A stretch of DNA of 64,000 nt, taken from contig NZ_PBYA01000028.1 of the NCBI RefSeq assembly GCF_002729955.1, positions 1 through 64,000 of the forward strand, read 5' to 3'. The notes under the pieces were generated by a model. It saw only the letters and a list, made by a program, of their open reading frames with translations. It was not told where the DNA came from and made no database searches. Both the position numbers and the translations under genes were made by a program. Below, in pieces: positions 1 through 8,072 of the stretch; positions within the stretch are counted from its first letter, which is position 1, and the number at the start of each line of letters is the position of its first letter. Origin of the DNA: Salinisphaera sp. GTDB taxonomy: Bacteria > Pseudomonadota > Gammaproteobacteria > Nevskiales > Salinisphaeraceae.

Positions 1-113
1 GGCGAGGGCACGGTCGGCGACGCCGGGCCTTCCGGCGGCGGAAAGCTGGTGCGCTGGGTGGTGGCACAGCCGGCCAGCGCTATGGCCAGCGCCAGTACTG
101 CGATTCGTTGCAT
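1..113 (-). CDS. Lipoprotein of unknown function, N-terminal fragment cut by window edge
   Basis: Only the first 37 codons are inside the window. The protein starts with a short basic n-region (Met-Gln-Arg), a hydrophobic Ala/Leu stretch and a lipobox L13-A14-G15-C16, so it should be cleaved by signal peptidase II and lipidated at Cys16. The residue after Cys is Ala, which by the E. coli Asp+2 rule favours export to the outer membrane. A GAGAGG sequence lies about 10 bases before the ATG. The gene follows mrcB on the same strand, 92 bases downstream, so it may be cotranscribed. The family cannot be named from this fragment. Confidence 0.6.
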   Translation of the reverse strand, partial: MQRIAVLALAIALAGCATTQRTSFPPPEGPASPTVPS

Positions 114-205
114 GCTCCCAAACCTCTCGTTGCAAGACCGCGCGGCTTGCGCGAGTACGTGGTCAAGACCGGCGTCGATAAACCTCGGGCGATCACTCAC
201 TGCGA

Positions 206-2635
206 TCAACCGAACAATCTTTGCAGCCAGTTGCCTTCGTCCTGCTCCTGCTGTTGTTCCTGCTGACGCGGCCGCTCTCGGCGATAGCGGTTTTCGCGCA
301 TGATATCGCTATCGCAGTCGGAAAGCCCATCCGGCACCTCGCCGCGCACGAAGGGTACCGGGGTGGTGCCGCTACAGCCGCCGTAGTCATTGCCGGCCGT
401 GCCACTGGGGTCGAAGCGCATGCGCAGCGGTATTTCCACCACGTCTTCCGGCGGCACGTTCATCAGCCCGCGCGGGTCGATATCGGCCATGATACCTGCC
501 CACAGCTGCAGCGCGCCGGTGGCACCCGTGAGCTGCGCGGGCTTGTTGTCATCGCGACCGACCCAGACCACGGCCAGGCGATTGGCAGCGAAACCCGCGA
601 ACCAGCTATCGCGCAGATCGTCAGTGGTACCGGTCTTGCCGGCCACGTTGATGGAACGGTCGAGCGTTTTGTACATCGATGCCCCCGTGCCGTAGCGCGC
701 AACACGCTGCAGAATCCAATTGGTGATATACACCGGCGATTCATCCACGGCGCGCCGGATCTTGAGCGGATAACGCGACAGCGGCTCCCCGTCACGCGTG
801 GTGACATCGCGAATGGCGAGCAACGGCGTGTAATAGCCACCCGCGGCGAGCGTGTTGTAGATCTGGGCGACCTGCATGGGCGCCATATCCACGGCGCCAA
901 GGGCCAACGACGGTACAGACAGCGGATCGCCGTTGTAGCCGAGCTTCTTGAGCGTCTCGATGACGTTGGGAATACCCACGTCGAGGGCCAGGCGCGCCGT
1001 CGACAGGTTATAGCTGTGGGTAAGCGCGTAGTGCAGCGGCACCTCGCTGCCGTGCGAGCGCATGGAATAATTGTTCGGCCGCCACGTGTCACCGTTGGCG
1101 AGTTTGACCGCGAACGGGCCATCGTCCAGTGGTGTGAGCACGTTGTATTTCGAGGGCTCGGCGAGCGCGGTCAGATAGACCACTGGCTTCATGAGCGAGC
1201 CGATCGGGCGCCGGGCGTCCAGCGCCCGGTTGAAGCCGGCAAAGCCGGCGTCGCGGCCGCCAACCAGTGCCAGTACACGCCCGCCCTCGACGCTGGTCAC
1301 CACCGCCGAGGCCTGCAGGCTGTCGCGAGAAATCCCGCGTGCTGCCTCGACCTTGTCCAGCCCGTCCGAGACGCGCTGCTCGGCCGCGGCCTGTACCGCC
1401 GGATCAAGCGTGGTGAAGATACGCAGCCCTTCTTCGGTCAGGTCGGCGTCCTTGTACTGGCCCAACAGCTGGCGGCGCACCAGATCGATGAAGGCCGGAT
1501 ACTGGCTGGTACTGCGTACCGTGCGCGCGGTCACGCCCAGATCCGCCTTCTTGGCTTCGCGCCAGCTTTCGTCTTCGAGAAAGCCGGCGCTATGGAACAT
1601 GTCCAGCACCAGATTGCGCCGACGCAGGGCGCGCTCGGCGTTGCGGCGCGGGTCGTAATAGCTCGGGCCCTTGACCATGGCCACGAGCAGCGCGATTTCC
1701 TGCGGCTGCAGCTCTTCCAGCGGCTTCTGGAAATAAAAATAGCTGGCCAGGCCGAAACCGTGGATGGCGCGACCGCCGTCCTGACCGAGATAGACCTCGT
1801 TGAGATAGGCCTCGAGAATCTCCGGCTTGGAATAATGCGCATCGAGCAGGATCGCCATGAGCGCTTCCTTGGCCTTGCGCACCAGTGTCTGCTGATTGTT
1901 CAGGTAGAAGTTCTTGACCAGCTGCTGGGTGATCGTCGAGCCGCCCTGCACTACGCCGCCGGCGCGCAGGTTGGCGACCGCGGCCCGCAGGATCGATTTC
2001 GGGGAGACCCCCCAATGGTTCATGAAATCGCGGTCTTCGACCGTGATCAGCCCGGCCGGCAACATCGGCGGCACCTCGCCGAGCTTGACCAGAATCCGGT
2101 CCTCGCCCTGCTTGGGATAGATACTGCCGATCATCAGCGGGTCGAGCCGGATCAATGCGGGATCGCCGGCGTTGTCGAGCGCGCTCAGCGAACTGACCCC
2201 GCTGCTATTGAAATTCAGCCGGATCTCGCGCGCGTCCTGCTTGCCGTCCCAGAAATGGAAGGCGCGGGTATGGATATCCAGCTGCCCGGCGCTGCTGCGA
2301 TACGTACCGGAGCGCGACAGGCTGGAGCTTGCGCGATAGCCCTGCCGATCAAGGCGCGAAACGATTTCGCTGCGTGTGAGATCAAGGCCGCTATAGAGTT
2401 CCAGCGGGCTGGCATACACCTTGGCCGGCAGGGTCCAGCGCGTACCCTCGAACTGGGCCCGAACGGCGCCGTCCAGATACACCATATAGCCGGCCAGCAC
2501 CGCTGCCGCGATACAGCCAAACAGGAAAACGTACGGCAGCAGCCGTCGGAAGAAACCGCGCTTTTCTTTCGCGCGCGAAGGGGTGCGCGCCTTGCGCTTG
2601 GATGCCGTTCGAGTGGGTCGTTTTTTCTGGGCCAA
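206..2635 (-). CDS. mrcB: Penicillin-binding protein 1B, bifunctional transglycosylase/transpeptidase
   Basis: Class A PBP of 809 residues that polymerises lipid II into glycan strands and cross-links them in the periplasm. A basic cytoplasmic tail (1-32) is followed by one membrane anchor (about 33-53) and a UB2H-like region. The GT51 transglycosylase domain has the catalytic E200-D201 motif and GGSTITQQ at 231-238. The transpeptidase domain shows S480-L-M-K483 with the nucleophilic serine, S541-Y-N543 and K667-T-G669. The start is TTG: an in-frame stop lies seven codons upstream and no ATG or GTG lies between it and the membrane anchor. The C-terminus ends in a Gln/Glu-rich tail. It lies downstream of phoU, 102 bases away. 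Confidence 0.95.
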   Translation of the reverse strand: MAQKKRPTRTASKRKARTPSRAKEKRGFFRRLLPYVFLFGCIAAAVLAGYMVYLDGAVRAQFEGTRWTLPAKVYASPLELYSGLDLTRSEIVSRLDRQGYRASSSLSRSGTYRSSAGQLDIHTRAFHFWDGKQDAREIRLNFNSSGVSSLSALDNAGDPALIRLDPLMIGSIYPKQGEDRILVKLGEVPPMLPAGLITVEDRDFMNHWGVSPKSILRAAVANLRAGGVVQGGSTITQQLVKNFYLNNQQTLVRKAKEALMAILLDAHYSKPEILEAYLNEVYLGQDGGRAIHGFGLASYFYFQKPLEELQPQEIALLVAMVKGPSYYDPRRNAERALRRRNLVLDMFHSAGFLEDESWREAKKADLGVTARTVRSTSQYPAFIDLVRRQLLGQYKDADLTEEGLRIFTTLDPAVQAAAEQRVSDGLDKVEAARGISRDSLQASAVVTSVEGGRVLALVGGRDAGFAGFNRALDARRPIGSLMKPVVYLTALAEPSKYNVLTPLDDGPFAVKLANGDTWRPNNYSMRSHGSEVPLHYALTHSYNLSTARLALDVGIPNVIETLKKLGYNGDPLSVPSLALGAVDMAPMQVAQIYNTLAAGGYYTPLLAIRDVTTRDGEPLSRYPLKIRRAVDESPVYITNWILQRVARYGTGASMYKTLDRSINVAGKTGTTDDLRDSWFAGFAANRLAVVWVGRDDNKPAQLTGATGALQLWAGIMADIDPRGLMNVPPEDVVEIPLRMRFDPSGTAGNDYGGCSGTTPVPFVRGEVPDGLSDCDSDIMRENRYRRERPRQQEQQQEQDEGNWLQRLFG

Positions 2636-2737
2636 TTCCGCTATCCGCGCCGGTCAGGGTCGCTGATAGTACCAAAGCTCGATGGGACTTTTGTGCGCTG
2701 CACCCCGCTCAGGCCAACCCGCAGGACTGGCCCGAGC

Positions 2738-3475
2738 TCACCCACCGCGCCGCCGCGCGGCGCCCTCGGTGACTTCCTTCTCCATCGCTTCAAGGCCGAT
2801 ATGGCGTACGTCCTTGCCCTCGACGAAGTACACGACGTATTCGCCGATATTCGTGGAATGGTCACCGATACGTTCCAGCGCTTTCACTGCCCACAGTACG
2901 TCGAGCATATGCCGGATCGTGCGCGGGTCCTCCATCATGTAGGTGATGCACTGGCGCACGATGCCTTCGTATTCGCGGTCGACCTCGGCATCCTGCTGGG
3001 CCACGCGCAGGGCGGCTTCGGAGTCGAGACGAGCGAAGGCATCGAGCGAATCGCGAAGCATTTCTCGCACGTGCCGTCCGAGTGTCTCGATCTGGCGGAA
3101 CGCGCTTTTCGGCCGGTCGTAGCTGGCCAGATGGGTGGCCATGCGGCCGATCTTCTCGGCCTCGTCGCCGATGCGCTCCAGATCGGTAATGGTCTTGGCT
3201 ACCGCGATGATCAGGCGCAGGTCGCCTGCCTGGGGCGCGCGCCGAGCCAGGATGCGCGTGCACTCCTCGTCAATCTCGACTTCCATGCGGTTGACCTGGG
3301 AGTCGCCCTGCACGACGTCTTCGCCAAGCGAACCCTCGCCCGTGATCAGCGCGCGCACGGCGTCGGCGATCTGCTGCTCGACCAGGCCGCCCATCGAAAG
3401 CACGAGCTCGCGCACATCCTCCAGGTCCGCATCGAACTGCTTGGACGTATGTTTTTCCAGTCCGACTTTATCCAT
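2738..3475 (-). CDS. phoU: Phosphate signalling complex accessory protein PhoU
   Basis: 245 residues, two tandem three-helix PhoU repeats rich in acidic residues that bind metal. PhoU links the Pst importer to the PhoR kinase and keeps the Pho regulon off when phosphate is plentiful. Typical motifs are the metal-binding E-x-x-x-D patterns in the first repeat (LERIGDEAEKIG) and again in the second (LERIGDHSTNIGE). A strong ribosome site, GGGAGGAGAG, precedes the ATG. It is the last gene of pstSCAB-phoU, 23 bases after pstB, and is expected to be read from the Pho box in front of pstS. Confidence 0.96.
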   Translation of the reverse strand: MDKVGLEKHTSKQFDADLEDVRELVLSMGGLVEQQIADAVRALITGEGSLGEDVVQGDSQVNRMEVEIDEECTRILARRAPQAGDLRLIIAVAKTITDLERIGDEAEKIGRMATHLASYDRPKSAFRQIETLGRHVREMLRDSLDAFARLDSEAALRVAQQDAEVDREYEGIVRQCITYMMEDPRTIRHMLDVLWAVKALERIGDHSTNIGEYVVYFVEGKDVRHIGLEAMEKEVTEGAARRRGG

Positions 3476-3498
3476 GACGCTCTCCTCCCTGCTGCCGA

Positions 3499-4332
3499 TC
3501 AGCCGTATCGGCCGGTAATGTAGTCTTCGGTCTTCTTCTCGCGGGGGTGGGTGAACAGCGAGTCCGTGTCCGAATATTCGACAATATTGCCCAAATGGAA
3601 AAACGCCGTATACCCGGCCACACGAGCGGCCTGCTGCAGGTTATGGGTGACGATCACGATCGTGTAGTTTTCCTTGAGCTCGTCGATGAGCTGCTCGACC
3701 GTGGCGGTCGCCACCGGATCGAGGGCCGAACACGGCTCGTCCATGAGCAGGACCGACGGGCTCACCGCGATCGCGCGGGCGATACACAAACGCTGTTGCT
3801 GGCCGCCCGACAACGATAGACCCGGCATCTGCAGACGATCCTTGACCTCTTCCCACAGGCCCGCGCGTTTGAGCGAATGCTCCACCAGATCCTCCATGTC
3901 GGTGCGCTTGCGCACCTGACCCAGGATCTTGGGGGCGTAGGCGATGTTGTCGTAGATGCTCTTCGGAAACGGGTTCGGCTTCTGGAAGACCATGCCGATA
4001 TGCGAACGCAGCTCGACAACGTCGACCTCCGGTGCATAGATGTTCTGGTTTTCGAACTCGACCTCGCCCTTGATGCGCACGTCAGGAATCAGGTCGTTCA
4101 TGCGATTCAGGCAGCGCAGAAAGGTGGATTTACCGCAGCCCGAAGGACCAATCAGCGCCGTGACCTCGTTCTCGACCACGTCCATCGAAACACCGTGCAG
4201 CGCCTGTTTCTCGCCGTACCAGACCTCGAGGTCGCTTATCTTCATCTTCATGTTCTGGTTCACGCGCGGGCGCTCCGTCGTCGGCACTTTCACCACCTGG
4301 GTGTTATCGCCGGTCAAGTCTCGTGTACGCAT
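3499..4332 (-). CDS. pstB: Phosphate ABC transporter, ATP-binding subunit
   Basis: 277-residue ATPase that powers phosphate import through PstC-PstA. Walker A is GPSGCGKST (62-70), the ABC signature is LSGGQQQ (174-180) and Walker B is LLMDEP (195-200), followed by the PstB-typical CSALDP. About 27 residues precede the first beta strand; the ATG at 4332 has a GGAG site upstream. Met28 is a possible later start but lacks this support. The gene sits 57 bases after pstA and 23 before phoU. Confidence 0.97.
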   Translation of the reverse strand: MRTRDLTGDNTQVVKVPTTERPRVNQNMKMKISDLEVWYGEKQALHGVSMDVVENEVTALIGPSGCGKSTFLRCLNRMNDLIPDVRIKGEVEFENQNIYAPEVDVVELRSHIGMVFQKPNPFPKSIYDNIAYAPKILGQVRKRTDMEDLVEHSLKRAGLWEEVKDRLQMPGLSLSGGQQQRLCIARAIAVSPSVLLMDEPCSALDPVATATVEQLIDELKENYTIVIVTHNLQQAARVAGYTAFFHLGNIVEYSDTDSLFTHPREKKTEDYITGRYG

Positions 4333-4389
4333 CCTAAATCTCCGCCCCGGGAAAGGGAAAATATTTCAATTCGTTAGTACCGCTCACGC

Positions 4390-5559
4390 CTACCAGCGAC
4401 GCTCGAAACGGTTGCGCAGAATCACCGCCGTGGCATTGAGCGTGATCAAAAGCGACAGCAGCACGAGAATGCCGGCCGCCGTCAGACTCACGTAGGCGCC
4501 CTCCGGCATACCCGACCAGGTATAAATCTGGGCGGGCAGCACCGTGGCCGCTTCGGTCATGCTGGTCGGCGCATCGGGAATATAGGCAATCATGCCAATT
4601 AACAGCAGCGGCGCGGTCTCGCCTATGGCCTGGGCAATACCGATGATCGTGCCGGTGAGAATGCCGGGCAGTGATAGCGGCAGCACGTGGTCGCGAATCG
4701 CCTGCCAGCGGGACGCACCGACAGCCTGTGCGCCCTGGCGGATGTTCTGGGGCACCGCCTTGAGCGCCGCACGGGTGCTGATGATGATCACGGGCAGCGT
4801 CATCAGCGACAGGGTCAGGCCGCCCGCCAATGCCGAAGAACGCGGCACGCCGAAAAAGTTGATGAAGATGGCAAGACCGAGCAGACCGAACAGAATCGAG
4901 GGCACCGCCGCGAGGTTGTTGATATTGATCTCGATCGCCTGGGTGAAGCGATTGTCCGGCGCGAACTCTTCCAGATAGATCGCCGTTGCCACGCCGATGG
5001 GGAAACTCACCACCAGCACGACGATCATCACATAGAACGAACCGACGAACGCCGACCATAGACCCGCGTTGGACGGGATCTTGGAATCGCCCGAAAAGAA
5101 CAGGCCGCTGTTGAAGCCATAGCTCACGCGGCCTTCCGAGTCTAGTCGGTCGAGCGTGGCCTTGAGCTCGGGATCAAGCCGGTCGCTATACCCCTTTCGG
5201 TACTGATCCACGTGCGCGGTCGCCGTCAGCCAGCGCGTCTGGGTGGTATTCATAAGGTCGGGATTGGCCTCGACCTGGCGCGGAATGGTGCGATAAAAGG
5301 CGCGCGAGATCAGCGGCGAGACTTCTTCCGTCACCGATTCGTTGGTGAACTTGATCGTGTCTTCGTCGTACGTGACATCGACCTTGATCTCGGTCTGCAC
5401 GAACGCCGAATAGCCCTGTCGGATCATGTCCGAGAAGAACACCACGAGAAACGCCAGGGCCAGCAGCAGCGCGGCTATGCAATAGGCCTTGAAGCGTTGT
5501 TCCGCACGGTAGCGTTTCTTGAGCCGGCGTGAAGGGGCCAGCGTAATGCCTTGACTCAT
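4390..5559 (-). CDS. pstA: Phosphate ABC transporter permease PstA
   Basis: 389-residue inner-membrane subunit. A basic N-terminal tail (to about residue 25) leads into a first membrane segment, then a soluble loop of about 110 residues, then the usual five-segment BPD_transp_1 core. The cytoplasmic coupling loop that contacts PstB is visible around QAVGASRWQAIRDHVLP. It is longer than the E. coli protein (about 296 residues) because of the large loop after the first segment, a form also known in Pseudomonas. It follows pstC after 19 bases. Confidence 0.95.
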   Translation of the reverse strand: MSQGITLAPSRRLKKRYRAEQRFKAYCIAALLLALAFLVVFFSDMIRQGYSAFVQTEIKVDVTYDEDTIKFTNESVTEEVSPLISRAFYRTIPRQVEANPDLMNTTQTRWLTATAHVDQYRKGYSDRLDPELKATLDRLDSEGRVSYGFNSGLFFSGDSKIPSNAGLWSAFVGSFYVMIVVLVVSFPIGVATAIYLEEFAPDNRFTQAIEININNLAAVPSILFGLLGLAIFINFFGVPRSSALAGGLTLSLMTLPVIIISTRAALKAVPQNIRQGAQAVGASRWQAIRDHVLPLSLPGILTGTIIGIAQAIGETAPLLLIGMIAYIPDAPTSMTEAATVLPAQIYTWSGMPEGAYVSLTAAGILVLLSLLITLNATAVILRNRFERRW

Positions 5560-5578
5560 AATCGAATGCCCTTTAGCG

Positions 5579-6808
5579 CTATTCGTAGGACTGGCGGAAC
5601 TTGCGAATGATGATGATCGAGATCAGGTTCAGCGTGAGCGTGACCACGAACAGCACCAGGCCCAGCGCGAACGCGGCCAGCGTCTCAGGGCTGTCGAAGG
5701 CCTGATCGCCGGTAAGCGCATCGACGATGCGCACCGTGACCGTGGTCATATCCTCGAGCGGATTCCATGTCAGGTTCGGGCGCAGGCCGGCGGCCATGAC
5801 CACGATCATGGTTTCACCAAGCGCGCGGGATATACCCAGCAACGAGGCCGCCATGATGCCCGGGAAAGCCGCCGGCAGAATGATCTGCTTTATGGTCTCG
5901 GACTTGGTTGCGCCCAGCGCATAGGCGCCTTCGCGCAGGCTGTTAGGGATGGAGTTGATCACGTCATCCGACAGCGAGGAAATGAAAGGAATGATCATGA
6001 TCCCCATGACCATCCCCGGCGCGAGCGCGTTGGTATACGACGCGTGCAGACCAAAGAAGTCGGCCACCTCGACGACCAGCGGACTGACCGTGATCGCAGC
6101 AAAGAAGCCATAGACCACGGTAGGAATGCCGGCCAGGATCTCCAGCACCGGCTTGGCCAGCGTGCGGATGCGATAGCTGGCGTATTCAGACATGTAGATG
6201 GCCGAAAGCAGCCCCACCGGGATCGCCACCAGCATGGCGACCAGCGTGATCATGAAAGTACCGGCGAACAACGGCACCGAGCCGAACTGGGAGTCCGCTG
6301 CCTCCTGGCCGGGGCGGAATGTCGCCACGGGCGACCAGTTGGTGCCGGTTACAAAGTCCCAGACGCTGACCTGGCTGAAAAACTTCAGCGCCTCGAACAG
6401 AATCGAAATGATGATGCCGAACGTGGTGAGAATCGACACCAGCGATGCGGAAAAAAGCGTCCAGTAGACGAACTTCTCGATCGCGTTACGGGCGCGCAGC
6501 GTCGGCTCGACCTTTCGCAGCGCCAGCATCAGGCCCACGGCCGCGCCGAACAAGGCGAACGAGAGTACGAACGGCGCCGGCGGAACCTGCAGGCCGAGCA
6601 AAGCGACCGCGGCCGCGACGATACCGATCGCGAGTGCCGGCAGTGCCATCCAGGTGGCGACATACACGCCGTACTGGGCTGGCAGGGAATGCATGCGGCT
6701 GCCGGAGGCATCCGACATCAGCGCCTTGCGGCGCCCCAGGGCAAACGCTACGGCGGCCATGGGCACTAGACCACCGAAGAAGACGAGCAGTACTTGGCTG
6801 GTTTCCAA
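5579..6808 (-). CDS. pstC: Phosphate ABC transporter permease PstC
   Basis: 409-residue partner of PstA in the phosphate channel. It has two N-terminal membrane segments ahead of the conserved permease core, and the coupling loop EGAYALGATKSETIKQIILP. The likely start is TTG at 6808: an AGGA site lies seven bases upstream and the next codons (Glu-Thr-Ser-Gln) lead directly into the first membrane helix. It is separated from pstS by 107 bases containing a strong dyad (6863-6899), which probably sets lower permease expression relative to the binding protein. Confidence 0.94.
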   Translation of the reverse strand: METSQVLLVFFGGLVPMAAVAFALGRRKALMSDASGSRMHSLPAQYGVYVATWMALPALAIGIVAAAVALLGLQVPPAPFVLSFALFGAAVGLMLALRKVEPTLRARNAIEKFVYWTLFSASLVSILTTFGIIISILFEALKFFSQVSVWDFVTGTNWSPVATFRPGQEAADSQFGSVPLFAGTFMITLVAMLVAIPVGLLSAIYMSEYASYRIRTLAKPVLEILAGIPTVVYGFFAAITVSPLVVEVADFFGLHASYTNALAPGMVMGIMIIPFISSLSDDVINSIPNSLREGAYALGATKSETIKQIILPAAFPGIMAASLLGISRALGETMIVVMAAGLRPNLTWNPLEDMTTVTVRIVDALTGDQAFDSPETLAAFALGLVLFVVTLTLNLISIIIIRKFRQSYE

Positions 6809-6862
6809 AACGCGTTCCTAGGCTTGAAAGCGAGTGCGGCGGGCCGCCATGTTAATCGAGAT

Positions 6863-6899
6863 GGCGCCGGCACGCCGCAGAGCGACATGAACCGGCGCC
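6863..6899 (-). repeat. Intercistronic inverted repeat between pstS and pstC
   Basis: GGCGCCGG at 6863-6870 and CCGGCGCC at 6892-6899 are perfect complements separated by 21 bases. On the pst transcript this makes a GC-only stem just after the pstS stop codon. No U-run follows, so it is more likely a 3'-end stabiliser of pstS mRNA or a weak Rho-dependent site than an intrinsic terminator. Confidence 0.55.
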
Positions 6900-6915
6900 G
6901 CTTAGAGTCGAACGT

Positions 6916-7941
6916 TTAGCCTTCGAGATCCGATGCCTTGAGCTTGGCGCGGGATTCCCATTCACTACGCTCGGATTCCAGGCGATCTTCCGGCAGCGGA
7001 ATCAGGCCCAGGTTCTTCAGATAACCGCGATCGCTGGCCATCTGGTCCGAAAGGAACATGTCGACGTACTGTTCCATGCCCTTGACCTGGTCGACGTGCG
7101 CGTTCTTGGTATAGAAGAACAGCGAACGCGAGACCGGGTACTCGCCCGAGGAGATCAGATCGCGCTCGGGTTCGACGCCGTCGATCTTGGCGCCCTGGAT
7201 CTTGTCGCGGTTTTCTTCCAGGTAGGAGAAACCGAAGATGCCGAAGGCAGCCTTGTTCTGGGCCAGCTTCTGCACGATCAGGTTGTCGTTCTCGCCGGAG
7301 GGCACGTATTTACCGTCCTGACGGATGGTGGTGTAGGCCTCGTCGTAGCCGTCGATGTTCTCGGAGCCATGCTCCATGACCAGCTCTTCGAAGGCATCAC
7401 GCGTACCCGAGGAGGTCGGCGGGCCATAGATGAGGATTTCGCGATCCGGCAGCGACGAATCGATGTCGCTCCACTTGTTGTACGGGTTGTCGACCAGCTC
7501 ACCGTCCTTGGGCACCTTGGCCGCGACCGCCAGCGTGATCTGCTCGCGGGTTAGGTCGATGGCGTCATCGGACTTGCTCTGTGCGAACACGATACCGTCG
7601 AAGCCCACCACGTTCTCGGTGATGTCCTTGACGCCGTTCTTCTGGCACATCTCGAATTCCGACGGCTTCATGCGACGCGAAGCGTTGGTGATGTCCGGCG
7701 TATCGGCGCCCACGCCGCCGCAGAACAGCTTCATGCCACCGCCCGAACCGGTGGACTCGACGACCGGCGTGCGGATGTCGGTGGTTGCGCCGAGCTCTTC
7801 GGCCACGTAGGACGAAAACGGATAGACCGTGGACGAACCCACGATACGAATCTGATCGGCGGCCTGGGCGGTGCCGGCCGCGGCGAGCAGGCCCGCAGCG
7901 ATACCCGCTGCGCCCAGCGTGTTTTGAAAACGAAGTTTCAT
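6916..7941 (-). CDS. pstS: Periplasmic phosphate-binding protein PstS
   Basis: 341-residue type-2 solute-binding protein that captures phosphate in the periplasm for PstCAB. The first 27 residues are a classic Sec signal peptide ending in A-Q-A, and the mature protein begins ADQIRIVGSSTVYPFSS, where the GSST loop is a phosphate-binding element. A second anion-binding loop is seen in PTSSGTRDAFEELV. The ATG at 7941 has GGGAGA eight bases upstream; a TTG 63 bases earlier is in frame but would put 21 residues before the signal peptide and is rejected. First gene of the pst operon, behind a Pho box. Confidence 0.96.
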   Translation of the reverse strand: MKLRFQNTLGAAGIAAGLLAAAGTAQAADQIRIVGSSTVYPFSSYVAEELGATTDIRTPVVESTGSGGGMKLFCGGVGADTPDITNASRRMKPSEFEMCQKNGVKDITENVVGFDGIVFAQSKSDDAIDLTREQITLAVAAKVPKDGELVDNPYNKWSDIDSSLPDREILIYGPPTSSGTRDAFEELVMEHGSENIDGYDEAYTTIRQDGKYVPSGENDNLIVQKLAQNKAAFGIFGFSYLEENRDKIQGAKIDGVEPERDLISSGEYPVSRSLFFYTKNAHVDQVKGMEQYVDMFLSDQMASDRGYLKNLGLIPLPEDRLESERSEWESRAKLKASDLEG

Positions 7942-8029
7942 CAATGTCTCCCGGATGAAATATTTCAGGCCAGCGGTTCTGACCTGCGGTGAGTGTGGGA
8001 GCAAACTTTGAACAGGGTATTGCCGATCC

Positions 8030-8047
8030 GTGACAGATTTATGACAA
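8030..8047 (-). promoter_or_regulatory. Pho box (PhoB-binding site) for pstSCAB-phoU
   Basis: On the minus strand the 18 bases read TTGTCATAAATCTGTCAC, differing from the E. coli consensus CTGTCATAAATCTGTCAT only at the two ends. Two direct TGTCA repeats are 11 bases apart. The site lies 89 bases before the pstS ATG, a position where PhoB replaces the -35 element. Confidence 0.93.
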
Positions 8048-8072
8048 CACCCCGACGTCCCCTTCGTAACGC

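Noticed and set aside
221-3523. Very long open frame on the plus strand opposite mrcB and phoU
   Set aside because: It is antisense to well-supported genes, rich in Arg/His/Ala with no family-like motifs; such shadows are common in GC-rich DNA.
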